Positions 36,969 to 45,389 of a DNA stretch of 64,000 nucleotides are shown in pieces (positions within the stretch are counted from its first letter, which is position 1; each line of letters begins with the position of its first letter). The notes beneath the pieces are model-generated. The model searched no databases and was not told the origin of the DNA. It saw only the letters and a program-made list of their open reading frames with translations. This stretch comes from Bacteroidales bacterium (GTDB lineage: Bacteria; Bacteroidota; Bacteroidia; Bacteroidales; F082): positions 1 to 64,000 of the forward strand of contig JAQVLA010000011.1 of assembly GCA_028704385.1 (NCBI GenBank), given 5' to 3'. The position numbers and the translations under genes are program-made.

Positions 36969-38198
36969 ATGAATATCCTCAGAATCATCCTGATTATTTT
37001 GGAAATGATCGTTTACGGCTATCTCGTCTTTGCTGTGATCTACCTGGCAATCTTCGGATTTGCCTCACTATTTAAGAAAAATCTTCCCGAAATAAAACAG
37101 GACAAAAAGCGCAAGTTTGCTGTAATGATTCCGGGATACAAGGAAGATCTGGTAATCGTTGATGTGGCCAAAGATGCACTTGAGCAGAATTATCCAAAAG
37201 ATTTATTTGAGGTAATTGTGATAGCTGATTCAATTAAACCAGAAACGCTGGATGCACTTCGCCATCTCCCAATTCGTGTTGAAGTTGTTGTTTTTGAGGT
37301 AAGTAAAAAATCCAAAGCACTAAATAAATGTATGGCAGCCATAGGTGACGACTTTGATGTAGCCATGATCCTGGATGCAGATAACATCATGGCTCCAGAT
37401 GTATTGCAAAAAATCAATGAGGCCTTCAATAGAGGATTTTTGGCTGTACAGGGTCACAGAACGGCTAAAAACACCAACACTAATTTCGCAATTTTGGATG
37501 CCATAAGTGAAGAAATCAACAACACCATTTTCAGGAAAGGACATCGGGTTTTGGGTTTGTCGTCGGCCCTTATAGGATCGGGAATGGCAATTGATTATAA
37601 AATTTACAAGGCCTTTATGTCTGAAATTGATTCTGTGGGCGAAGATAAGGAACTTGAAATGCGTCTGTTGAAAAATGGTTACACCATTGAGTATGCTGAA
37701 GATGCGTATGTGTATGACGAAAAAACTTCACAATCAAAAGTATTTGTAAATCAACGACGACGCTGGATAGCAGCTCAGTTGCTTCATTTTCGCGATTATT
37801 TCATTCCAGGATTCATCCACTTGTTAAAGACAGGTAATATTGATTTTTTCGATAAGGTTTTGCAAATGATTCAACCTCCCCGAATCTTATTAAGCGGGAT
37901 TCTGTTTCTGTTAACTTTTAGCTCCTCTATTATTTATTTCTTTGACATACAGATTATTAGCAAATATTTTATACTCAATTTTTATTATTGGCTAACACTG
38001 CTGATTATCACAGGCATTATTTTACTTGTTTCGGTTCCACGCAGGTTGTATAATGTAAGGACCTATAAAGCACTGCGCTCACTGCCCATCGGTTTTGTGT
38101 TAATGTTTATTAGTTTGTTCAAAGTGAAAGGTGCCGGAAGTCGTTTTATACATACCACCCATTCGCATACAGGTACAATAAGGAAAAATGGCAAATAA
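36969..38198 (+). CDS. Membrane GT2 glycosyltransferase with QRRRW motif (module copy B1)
   Basis: 409 residues: one N-terminal membrane helix, a GT-A catalytic domain (AVMIPGYKED, ILDADNIM, GEDKELEMRLL), the QRRRWIAAQ motif of processive cellulose/hyaluronan-synthase-like enzymes, then two or three C-terminal membrane helices. Start KRKFAVMIPG lacks the usual PxYNE form (GYKED). Seven bases after A1 and eight before A2. Its partner copy is at 39124. Whether it is processive or adds a single sugar cannot be read from sequence. Confidence 0.88.
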   Translation: MNILRIILIILEMIVYGYLVFAVIYLAIFGFASLFKKNLPEIKQDKKRKFAVMIPGYKEDLVIVDVAKDALEQNYPKDLFEVIVIADSIKPETLDALRHLPIRVEVVVFEVSKKSKALNKCMAAIGDDFDVAMILDADNIMAPDVLQKINEAFNRGFLAVQGHRTAKNTNTNFAILDAISEEINNTIFRKGHRVLGLSSALIGSGMAIDYKIYKAFMSEIDSVGEDKELEMRLLKNGYTIEYAEDAYVYDEKTSQSKVFVNQRRRWIAAQLLHFRDYFIPGFIHLLKTGNIDFFDKVLQMIQPPRILLSGILFLLTFSSSIIYFFDIQIISKYFILNFYYWLTLLIITGIILLVSVPRRLYNVRTYKALRSLPIGFVLMFISLFKVKGAGSRFIHTTHSHTGTIRKNGK

Positions 38199-38206
38199 AA
38201 CTTAAA

Positions 38207-39127
38207 ATGGCAAAAAAGTTTCCATTAGTCTCCATTATAACGGTCAACTATAACCAGGCCGAAGTAAGCTGTGCACTAATTGAATCGCTCAATAAAATTT
38301 CGTACCCTAATTTTGAAGTAATTGTTATAGATAATGCCTCTCTCGATGATGATTCATCCATAATAAAACAACGTTTTCCGAATATAATTTTTATTCAAAA
38401 CCCTATCAATTACGGTTTTGCGGCCGGTAATAATTTTGGCCTGATGCGTGCCCGCGGTAAGTATTTGCTGCTTTTGAATAACGATATCGAAGTGCCAACT
38501 AATTTCATGGAACCCTTAGTAGAAAAACTGGAAAGGAATCCACAGATCGGTGCCGTTAGTCCGAAAATCAAATTCTATTATCAGCCTGATACCATTCAAT
38601 ATGCTGGTTATACGCCAATTAACTATATCACCATGCGCAACAATGCCATTGGCTACTGGCAAAAGGATAAAGGCCAGTTTGATGAAGATCGCGAAACAGC
38701 TTATGCACACGGTGCTGCTATGATGGTGCCGATGGAGGTAGTTAAAAAAGTAGGATTGATGTCGTACATCTTCTTTCTCTATTATGAAGAAGCTGACTGG
38801 TGTGCCCGTATCAAAGTTGCAGGATATCAAATATGGTATGTTCACAACAGTTATGTTTTGCACAAAGAATCAGTAAGTACCGGTCGGTTAAGTGCTTTAA
38901 AGATTTATTATCAGAACAGAAACCGTATTGTTTTTATGCGAAGAAACGTAGAAGGAAAAGCATTTTATCTGGGACTTTTGTATCAGTTTTTTGTGGCTAT
39001 CCCAAAAAATGCTTTTAAGTTTTTATTCAAAGGCAAACTAAAATTGTTTTACGCTTATTATCAGGCCATTGGATGGAATATTAAGCACCTTTTTGATGCC
39101 GAAATTCACGAAAATCCTCAGCTATGA
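38207..39127 (+). CDS. GT2 glycosyltransferase, rhamnosyltransferase-like (module copy A2)
   Basis: 306 residues, paralogue of the enzyme at 36047. SIITVNYNQAE, VIDNASLDD, LLNNDIEVP (metal motif) and FFLYYEEADWCARIKVAGY line up block by block, with the same C-terminal hydrophobic stretch. The region after the catalytic base (YVLHKESVS) is also shared. The differences are spread over the whole length, so the copies have diverged and probably act on different acceptors. Overlaps B2 by four bases (ATGA). Confidence 0.9.
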   Translation: MAKKFPLVSIITVNYNQAEVSCALIESLNKISYPNFEVIVIDNASLDDDSSIIKQRFPNIIFIQNPINYGFAAGNNFGLMRARGKYLLLLNNDIEVPTNFMEPLVEKLERNPQIGAVSPKIKFYYQPDTIQYAGYTPINYITMRNNAIGYWQKDKGQFDEDRETAYAHGAAMMVPMEVVKKVGLMSYIFFLYYEEADWCARIKVAGYQIWYVHNSYVLHKESVSTGRLSALKIYYQNRNRIVFMRRNVEGKAFYLGLLYQFFVAIPKNAFKFLFKGKLKLFYAYYQAIGWNIKHLFDAEIHENPQL

Positions 39128-40332
39128 ATCTACTTTATGACATTGGCATCTATGTTCAAATAGTTTTACTCCTTTATCTGGGGGGATCAGCATTTTATCT
39201 GTTTGTTTTTGCTTTATTCTCAGTTTTTCCGCTTAAAACCAATCCACCGGTTGACTTCAAAAAAAGACGTTTTGCAGTTTTAATACCCGGATATATGGAG
39301 GATGAGGTAATTTTTGAAGTTGTAGAACACGCTTTGCAGCAAAACTATCCAAAAGAGAATTATGATGTAGTGGTGATTGCCGACAAATTTCAACCAGATA
39401 CAATTGAAAGATTAAGTCGATATCCCATTATCCTTTACAACGAAAACTTTGCCATCAGCACTAAAACCAGAGCCCTCAATTATGCCCTTCGTGCACTCCC
39501 CGAAAACCAGTATGATATTGCCGTAATTCTGGATGCTGATAACCTGATGGAAAAGGATTTTCTGGCAAAGCTCAATGATGCTTTTTCATATCCTTTTCAG
39601 GCAATACAGGCTCATCGGATTGCAAAAAATCTGAACACAAATTTTGCCGTTTTAGATGCCGTAAGCGAAGAAATCAACAATAATATTTTTAGGAAAGGCC
39701 ATCGGAAAATGGGATTGTCCAGTGCCTTAATTGGTTCAGCAATGGCATTCAGGTATCAATTTTTTAAAACGCTAATGGAAGATGTAGAAGTAGTTGGTGG
39801 ATTTGATAAAGAATTGGAGCTAAGGTTATTATATAACAAACATCTTATTCATTACCTGGATGACGCTTATGTTTTGGACGAAAAGGTTCAAAATGTGAAG
39901 GTTTTTACCCGCCAGCGCAGAAGATGGCTCTCAGCGCAGTTTCATTACTTTGGTAAGCATTTTTATCCTGCAATTACTGCATTGTTTTTAAATGGAAACA
40001 TCGACTATTTCAACAAGGCTTTTCAATATGTGCAGCTGCCACGAATACTTTTGCTCGGATTATTGGTTATAATCAGTATTATTTCAGTTTTTTTCAACAC
40101 CTTATTCCTTAGACTTGGCTGGCTTGTTGCTTCATTTTTTATTATTTCGGCCTTATTGCTGGCTACACCACGAAAGTTTTATAATCTCAACACACTTAAA
40201 GCATTAACTGCCCTCCCACTTGGTTTTTCCTATATGATTTTATCCCTTTTGCGTATCCGCGGAGCCAATAAACAGTTTATCCATACAAAACATACTTACA
40301 ACGCCTTTCAAATCAAAAAGAAAGATCGTTAA
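39124..40332 (+). CDS. Membrane GT2 glycosyltransferase with QRRRW motif (module copy B2)
   Basis: 402 residues, paralogue of the enzyme at 36969. Blocks AVLIPGYMED, ILDADNLM, SEEINNNIFRKGHRKMGLSSALIGSAM, GFDKELELRLLYN and QRRRWLSAQ match B1 in order, and the C-terminal membrane helices and the ATPRKFYNLNTLKAL tail are shared (VPRRLYNVRTYKAL in B1). Together with A1, B1 and A2 it forms a tandemly duplicated two-gene unit. Confidence 0.88.
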   Translation: MNLLYDIGIYVQIVLLLYLGGSAFYLFVFALFSVFPLKTNPPVDFKKRRFAVLIPGYMEDEVIFEVVEHALQQNYPKENYDVVVIADKFQPDTIERLSRYPIILYNENFAISTKTRALNYALRALPENQYDIAVILDADNLMEKDFLAKLNDAFSYPFQAIQAHRIAKNLNTNFAVLDAVSEEINNNIFRKGHRKMGLSSALIGSAMAFRYQFFKTLMEDVEVVGGFDKELELRLLYNKHLIHYLDDAYVLDEKVQNVKVFTRQRRRWLSAQFHYFGKHFYPAITALFLNGNIDYFNKAFQYVQLPRILLLGLLVIISIISVFFNTLFLRLGWLVASFFIISALLLATPRKFYNLNTLKALTALPLGFSYMILSLLRIRGANKQFIHTKHTYNAFQIKKKDR

Positions 40333-40358
40333 TTTGTATACAGCAAAATCAACACATA

Positions 40359-41507
40359 ATGAAAATAGCTATTGAAGGTCAACGTTTGTTTCGGGTAAAA
40401 AAGCACGGCATGGATATGGTTGCACTTGAATTAATTAAAAACCTGCAACTAATTGATAAAGAGAATACTTATTACATTTTTGTGAAACCTGATGAAGATA
40501 TAAATTGCATTCCACCTGCCAATAATTTTCATATTATTCCACTCGAAGGAGGTGCTTATCCGGCCTGGGAACAGAAAACCCTGCCAAATGCCGTAAAACA
40601 ATATGGCTGTGATCTGTTGCACTGCACAAGCAATACCGCCCCGATGAAATCCCCTGTCCCTCTGATAGTTACGCTTCACGATATCATTTACCTCGAAAGC
40701 ATCAGCATTTTCAAAAGAGGAGGAACCTGGTATCAGAAATTTGGTAATATGTACCGTCGATTTGTTGTGCCCAGGGTGGTAAAAAATAGTACGAAAATCA
40801 TTACTGTATCGCATTTCGAAAAAAACAGGATACGGGAATTCTTTGGCTTCCCTGAAAATGACGACCGGTTGGTTGCTGTTTACAATGGTGTGAGCGAACA
40901 TTTTAAACCTGTTACCGATCAAATTGAATTGAAGCGTATTAAAGAAAAATATCATTTACCTGACCAATTTTTATTCTTCCTCGGAAATACCGATCCAAAG
41001 AAAAATACGAAGGGAGTTTTAAAGGCTTTTTCTGATTTCCGAAAGAAAAACAATACGCAGCTTAAATTAGTCATGCTTGATTACGACAGAGAAGCATTAG
41101 ATAAATTGCTGGCTGAAATTAATGATAAACAGCTCATCAATCACATCCACCTCACCGGATATGTCGTAAACACCGAACTGCCAGCAATTTACAGTCAGGC
41201 AAGTCTCTTTTTGTATCCCTCTCTGCGCGAAAGCTTTGGCATTCCGATGTTAGAAGCCATGCGATGCGGAGTTCCTGTTATTACTTCTAATACCTCCAGT
41301 ATGCCCGAAGTTGCCGGAGATGCCGCTCACTTTGTTGATCCTTACAAACCGGAAGAAATCACACAAGCTATTGAACTGCTCCTCACGGATGAAGCAAAAA
41401 GAAAAGAGCTCATTGATAAAGGTTTTAAAAGATCGGCAACTTTTTCATGGAAAGCCATGGCAGAAGACGTCCTGAAATTATACGAACAGATTCTGAAACC
41501 AAACTAA
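40359..41507 (+). CDS. GT4-family glycosyltransferase
   Basis: 382 residues, GT-B fold retaining transferase. N-terminal IEGQRLFRVKKHGMDMVALEL, a DLLHCTSNTAP stretch, then the nucleotide-sugar half with FLGNTDPKKNTKGVLKAF and the EX7E motif in SLRESFGIPMLEAM, followed by CGVPVITSNTSSMPEVAGDAA. Cytoplasmic, probably peripheral. Sugar unknown (mannosyl- and glucosyltransferases share this pattern). Confidence 0.9.
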   Translation: MKIAIEGQRLFRVKKHGMDMVALELIKNLQLIDKENTYYIFVKPDEDINCIPPANNFHIIPLEGGAYPAWEQKTLPNAVKQYGCDLLHCTSNTAPMKSPVPLIVTLHDIIYLESISIFKRGGTWYQKFGNMYRRFVVPRVVKNSTKIITVSHFEKNRIREFFGFPENDDRLVAVYNGVSEHFKPVTDQIELKRIKEKYHLPDQFLFFLGNTDPKKNTKGVLKAFSDFRKKNNTQLKLVMLDYDREALDKLLAEINDKQLINHIHLTGYVVNTELPAIYSQASLFLYPSLRESFGIPMLEAMRCGVPVITSNTSSMPEVAGDAAHFVDPYKPEEITQAIELLLTDEAKRKELIDKGFKRSATFSWKAMAEDVLKLYEQILKPN

Positions 41508-41518
41508 AGCTCAAGATT

Positions 41519-42721
41519 ATGATCAAAAATCGTGATTTTATCATCGTTGGATTACAGGCACTCGATAGCCGGATTGGAAGCAATTGCATCAACCTGGCAA
41601 ACGAAATTGCGCGTCACAACAGGGTTTTATATGTAAATTATCCACTGGATCGTCTAACAAAGATCAGAGAGAAAAACGACCCCCTGATTCAGAAACGAAT
41701 TCGGATAAACAAGGGAGAAGAATCTGAATTAGTGCAAGTTAGCGATAATATGTGGACCCTATTTCCAAAAACTACCTTAGAATCCATAAGTCAGCTTCCT
41801 TTTGATGGGCTGTTCGACTTTTTCAATAAAATCAACAACAAACGATTTGCCCGTGAGATAAAGAAAGCCATTGATACACTTGGGATTTCTAACTATTTTA
41901 TTTTCAATGACAGCGATATGTTTAGGAGCTTCTATCTAAAGGAATTGCTCAAACCTGAGTTGTACATTTATTATACCCGTGATAATTTGATTGCCGTAGA
42001 TTTCTGGAAAAAACAAGGCATTCGAATTGAGGCAGCTTTGATGCAAAAAGCTGATTTGGTGGTTGCCAATTCAACCTATCTGGCCGAACATGCAGCCCAG
42101 TTCAATCCGCATTCTTATTATGTTGGTCAGGGCTGTGATGTTAGCTTGTTCGATGAAAAACTTGTCAAGGAAAAACCGGCCGATCTAAAGGTTATCAGCG
42201 GACCAATCATTGGGTATATCGGTGCATTGTTTTCACTTCGATTGGATATTGAGGTGCTGGAATACATGGCCGAAAAAAGACCTGATTGGTCAATTGTATT
42301 GGTTGGCCCCGAAGATGAAGCCTTCAAAGCCAGCAAATTGCATCAAATGGCTAATGTTCACTTTTTAGGTTCCAAGCCAATGGAAGCACTCCCCTCCTAC
42401 TTAAACTACTTCGATGTAGCCCTAAATCCACAAAAACTAAATGAAGTAACCATTGGCAATTATCCCAGAAAAATTGATGAATACCTCGCCATGGGCAAAC
42501 CCACTGTTGCCACACGCACCAAAGCTATGGAAGTATTTGAAGATCACACCTATCTGGCCGAGACAAAAGAAGATTATCTTGAATTAGTCGAAAAAGCACT
42601 CAAAGATAACAGCCCTGAAAAAGCCAAGGCCCGGAGTGTTTTTGCCAAAAGTCATACCTGGGAAAACAATGTATCTGAAATCTATAAGCGAATTGTACAA
42701 ATCTTGCAGTCTCCTGAATGA
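41519..42721 (+). CDS. GT-B glycosyltransferase (TuaH-like)
   Basis: 400 residues. Starts with IIVGLQALDSRIGSNCINLANEIA, contains YYTRDNLIAVDFWKKQG and AAHFNPHSYYVGQGCDVSLF-like spacing before a second Rossmann half: GPIIGYIGALFSLRLD, VLVGPEDEAF, VHFLGSKPMEALPSYLNYFDVALNP and DEYLAMGKPTVATRTKAME. This layout matches teichuronic-acid type TuaH transferases and related GT1/GT4 enzymes. ATG 41519 follows the previous stop by 11 bases; longer frames overlap the GT4 gene. Confidence 0.85.
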   Translation: MIKNRDFIIVGLQALDSRIGSNCINLANEIARHNRVLYVNYPLDRLTKIREKNDPLIQKRIRINKGEESELVQVSDNMWTLFPKTTLESISQLPFDGLFDFFNKINNKRFAREIKKAIDTLGISNYFIFNDSDMFRSFYLKELLKPELYIYYTRDNLIAVDFWKKQGIRIEAALMQKADLVVANSTYLAEHAAQFNPHSYYVGQGCDVSLFDEKLVKEKPADLKVISGPIIGYIGALFSLRLDIEVLEYMAEKRPDWSIVLVGPEDEAFKASKLHQMANVHFLGSKPMEALPSYLNYFDVALNPQKLNEVTIGNYPRKIDEYLAMGKPTVATRTKAMEVFEDHTYLAETKEDYLELVEKALKDNSPEKAKARSVFAKSHTWENNVSEIYKRIVQILQSPE

Positions 42722-42745
42722 TTTACATCATCAAAAAACAAAGTC

Positions 42746-43360
42746 ATGTCATTCACAGATAAAATCAAATCGAATCCAAAACTAAAAAAACTGGCGCTTT
42801 GGATGCTCATGCCAAAAAATCAGGCGAGACCCAGATTGTGGGTGAAACTATTTCTTAATCCATTAAAACACCACAAAGGAAAAGGTGCGTTAATCAGAAG
42901 AAGAACCCGAATGGATGTACTTCCGTTCAACCATTTTTCGATAGGAGATCATTCTACCATTGAAGATTTTGCCACAGTAAATAATGGCGTGGGAGCTGTG
43001 ATTATTGGCGATCGCACCCGAATAGGACTTGGTTGTGTGCTGATCGGACCTGTAACAGTAGGTAATGACGTTATGTTTGCGCAAAATATTGTCGTTTCGG
43101 GGCTTAATCATGGTTATCAGGATATCAATATTCCGCCAAGTCTGCAGCCTGTTGAAACCAAGCCGATAACTATAAAAGATGGGGTTTGGATTGGTGCCAA
43201 CGCTGTATTAACGGCTGGTATTACAATTGGTAAACATGCCGTTATTGCTGCCGGAAGTATTGTTACAAAAGATGTTCCGGATTATTCTATTGCTGCTGGC
43301 AACCCGGCTCGGATTATGAAAAAATATAATCCGGAATCAGGTGCTTGGGAAAGGATTTAG
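42746..43360 (+). CDS. Left-handed beta-helix O-acetyltransferase (WcaF/Maa-like)
   Basis: 204 residues, hexapeptide-repeat acyltransferase using acetyl-CoA. Repeats from about residue 65 (IGDHSTIEDFATVNNG, IGDRTRIGLGCVLIGP, VTVGNDVMFAQNIVVSG), the catalytic His in GLNHGYQD, then KPITIKDGVWIGANAVLTAG, IGKHAVIAAGSIVTKDVPDYSIAAGNPARIM. It probably O-acetylates a sugar in the repeat unit. Confidence 0.9.
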   Translation: MSFTDKIKSNPKLKKLALWMLMPKNQARPRLWVKLFLNPLKHHKGKGALIRRRTRMDVLPFNHFSIGDHSTIEDFATVNNGVGAVIIGDRTRIGLGCVLIGPVTVGNDVMFAQNIVVSGLNHGYQDINIPPSLQPVETKPITIKDGVWIGANAVLTAGITIGKHAVIAAGSIVTKDVPDYSIAAGNPARIMKKYNPESGAWERI

Positions 43361-43386
43361 GATAAACATGAATTAAGGAAATAAGA

Positions 43387-44205
43387 ATGCATAAATTCAT
43401 TACTTTTTTACGATACCTGAAAGATTATTTACAATACGGGCAAATACTCCTGGTCTTTGTGTCCATTATTTATCTGTTGACTGGTAAGGCTTATCCCAGA
43501 ACCAGACTTTTCAGAGGCAAACTTGGATTATTTCTTCACCGGAAAGGCTCACTTGATTTTCAATTTGGAAACTATGCCTATGAGTGGGGTGTGAAGCAGT
43601 TTTTTCTAAAGCACTACATTCATTATCAAGCATTTATTGATGTGGGTGCCAATATGGGAACCTATACAATTATGTTTGCAAAAAAGGGAATGAAGACAAT
43701 TGCATTCGAACCTTCAATATCAAATTTCAAAGCTTTGCAAATCAATATTATGCTTAACGATTTAGAGCGAAAAGTAAGTAGTTATAACCTAGGATTAGAC
43801 AGTAAAAACCACAATGCAAGTTTTGTATTTGATCCGGTGAATACCGGTGCCTCCCACCTGAGCAGTGCGCAATTTCATGATCCTGTTACCAACGAAAGAG
43901 GTGAAATAACTGAAGTACAGCTTGTTATGCTGGATTTTTTACAGAACAATCTCCCCTTGCATGTGAATGATGCGGTATTGATGAAAATTGATGTGGAAGG
44001 AATGGAGGAACACGTAATTTTAGGAGCTAAAGACTTTATTCAAAATCGTAAGGAACTTCTGATCGTGATGGAAAGCGTTCATTCAGGTGAAGAAAAACTA
44101 AAAGCGGTACTTTCGGAAATAGCTGAATTTGAATTTCTTCCGGTAGATTCACTCAATTTTGCTGCAAAAAAAATTAAGAACCATAATCCTAAAAAGTCAT
44201 GTTAA
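43387..44205 (+). CDS. FkbM-family SAM-dependent methyltransferase
   Basis: 272 residues. An N-terminal hydrophobic stretch (YGQILLVFVSIIYLLTG) may touch the membrane. The Rossmann core has FIDVGANMGTYTIMFAKKG (SAM-binding), AFEPSISNFKAL and the FkbM signature LMKIDVEGMEEHVILGA. Probably methylates a hydroxyl on a sugar of the polymer. It overlaps the next gene by seven bases. Confidence 0.87.
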   Translation: MHKFITFLRYLKDYLQYGQILLVFVSIIYLLTGKAYPRTRLFRGKLGLFLHRKGSLDFQFGNYAYEWGVKQFFLKHYIHYQAFIDVGANMGTYTIMFAKKGMKTIAFEPSISNFKALQINIMLNDLERKVSSYNLGLDSKNHNASFVFDPVNTGASHLSSAQFHDPVTNERGEITEVQLVMLDFLQNNLPLHVNDAVLMKIDVEGMEEHVILGAKDFIQNRKELLIVMESVHSGEEKLKAVLSEIAEFEFLPVDSLNFAAKKIKNHNPKKSC

Positions 44206-45389
44206 CTTTAAAAGTTATTTTCTGGGTTTTACTTTTTTTGGTTTTTTACACCTATCTGGGCTATGGAATTTTACTTTTTTTGATGGTCAGGATAAAACGG
44301 TTGTTCAAGCGGGAAATAACTGTTAATCAAGATTATGAACCCGAGGTAACCCTTTTTGTGGCAGCCTATAATGAAAAAGATTATGCCGACAAAAAAGTTG
44401 CCAATGGTTTTGAACTGGACTATCCGCAGGAGAAAATAAAACAACTCTGGGTAACGGATGGCTCGGATGATGGAACGCCAGAGCTCTTAATAAAATACGC
44501 CGACAAGGGCATTGAAGTTTATCATGAAAATGTCCGGGGTGGGAAAATTGGTGCGATGAATCGCGGGATGCAATTTGTGAAGACACCAATCGTAATTTTT
44601 TCTGATGGCAACACAATCTTAGGTAAAGAATCTGTAAGAAGAATTGTAAATCTGTTCAGCAACCCTAAAGTTGGCTGTGTTTCAGGCGAAAAGCGAATTT
44701 TCAGCAAAGAAAAAGACACCGCAGCCGGAACAGAAGGCATTTACTGGAAATATGAATCAACGCTAAAAAAATGGGATGCCGAACTGTATTCTGTGGTAGG
44801 AGCTGCAGGTGAGTTGTTTGCTATTCGAACAGAACTTTTTGAAGAAGTTGAAAAAGATACCCTGCTTGATGATTTCATCATTTCGCTTCGCGTAGCCATG
44901 AAAGGATACACCATTCAGTATGATCCTGAAGCCTATGCTATCGAAACAGCTTCTGCTGATGTTAAAGAAGAACTGAAAAGAAAAGTCAGAATCGCAGCAG
45001 GCGGAATTCAATCCATTATCAGATTAAGCCCGTTACTCGACATTTTTAAGTATGGAATGCTGTCGTTTCAATACATTTCTCATCGTGTGCTGAGATGGAC
45101 ACTTGCACCACTTTCATTGCCTTTAATACTGATTATTAATGCTTTGATTGCTTACTATGCAGGCTTCAGAAATTTCGCTGATTTTTACGTACTTTTGTTT
45201 TACGGCCAGTTATTGTTTTACACCTTAGCCTTGTTAGGCTGGTATTTGGAAAACAAAGCCATAAAAGTGAAAGCACTATTCATACCTTATTACTTCTTTA
45301 TCATGAATTATGCTGTTTTACTGGGAATGAAGCGTTATTTCAAAGGAAGTCAAAGCGTTAACTGGGAAAGAGCCAAACGCGGAAAGTGA
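44199..45389 (+). CDS. Membrane-bound GT2 glycosyltransferase
   Basis: 396 residues: N-terminal membrane helix, GT-A domain (VTLFVAAYNEKDY, VTDGSDDGTPELL, IFSDGNTIL, LLDDFIISLRVAMKGY) and three C-terminal membrane helices. The site where processive enzymes have QxxRW reads RKVRIAAGG, so it is the RxxRxxxG-type typical of EpsO/WcaA-like enzymes and distinct from B1/B2. Its stop overlaps the start of the beta-helix gene by one base. Confidence 0.9.
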   Translation: MLTLKVIFWVLLFLVFYTYLGYGILLFLMVRIKRLFKREITVNQDYEPEVTLFVAAYNEKDYADKKVANGFELDYPQEKIKQLWVTDGSDDGTPELLIKYADKGIEVYHENVRGGKIGAMNRGMQFVKTPIVIFSDGNTILGKESVRRIVNLFSNPKVGCVSGEKRIFSKEKDTAAGTEGIYWKYESTLKKWDAELYSVVGAAGELFAIRTELFEEVEKDTLLDDFIISLRVAMKGYTIQYDPEAYAIETASADVKEELKRKVRIAAGGIQSIIRLSPLLDIFKYGMLSFQYISHRVLRWTLAPLSLPLILIINALIAYYAGFRNFADFYVLLFYGQLLFYTLALLGWYLENKAIKVKALFIPYYFFIMNYAVLLGMKRYFKGSQSVNWERAKRGK

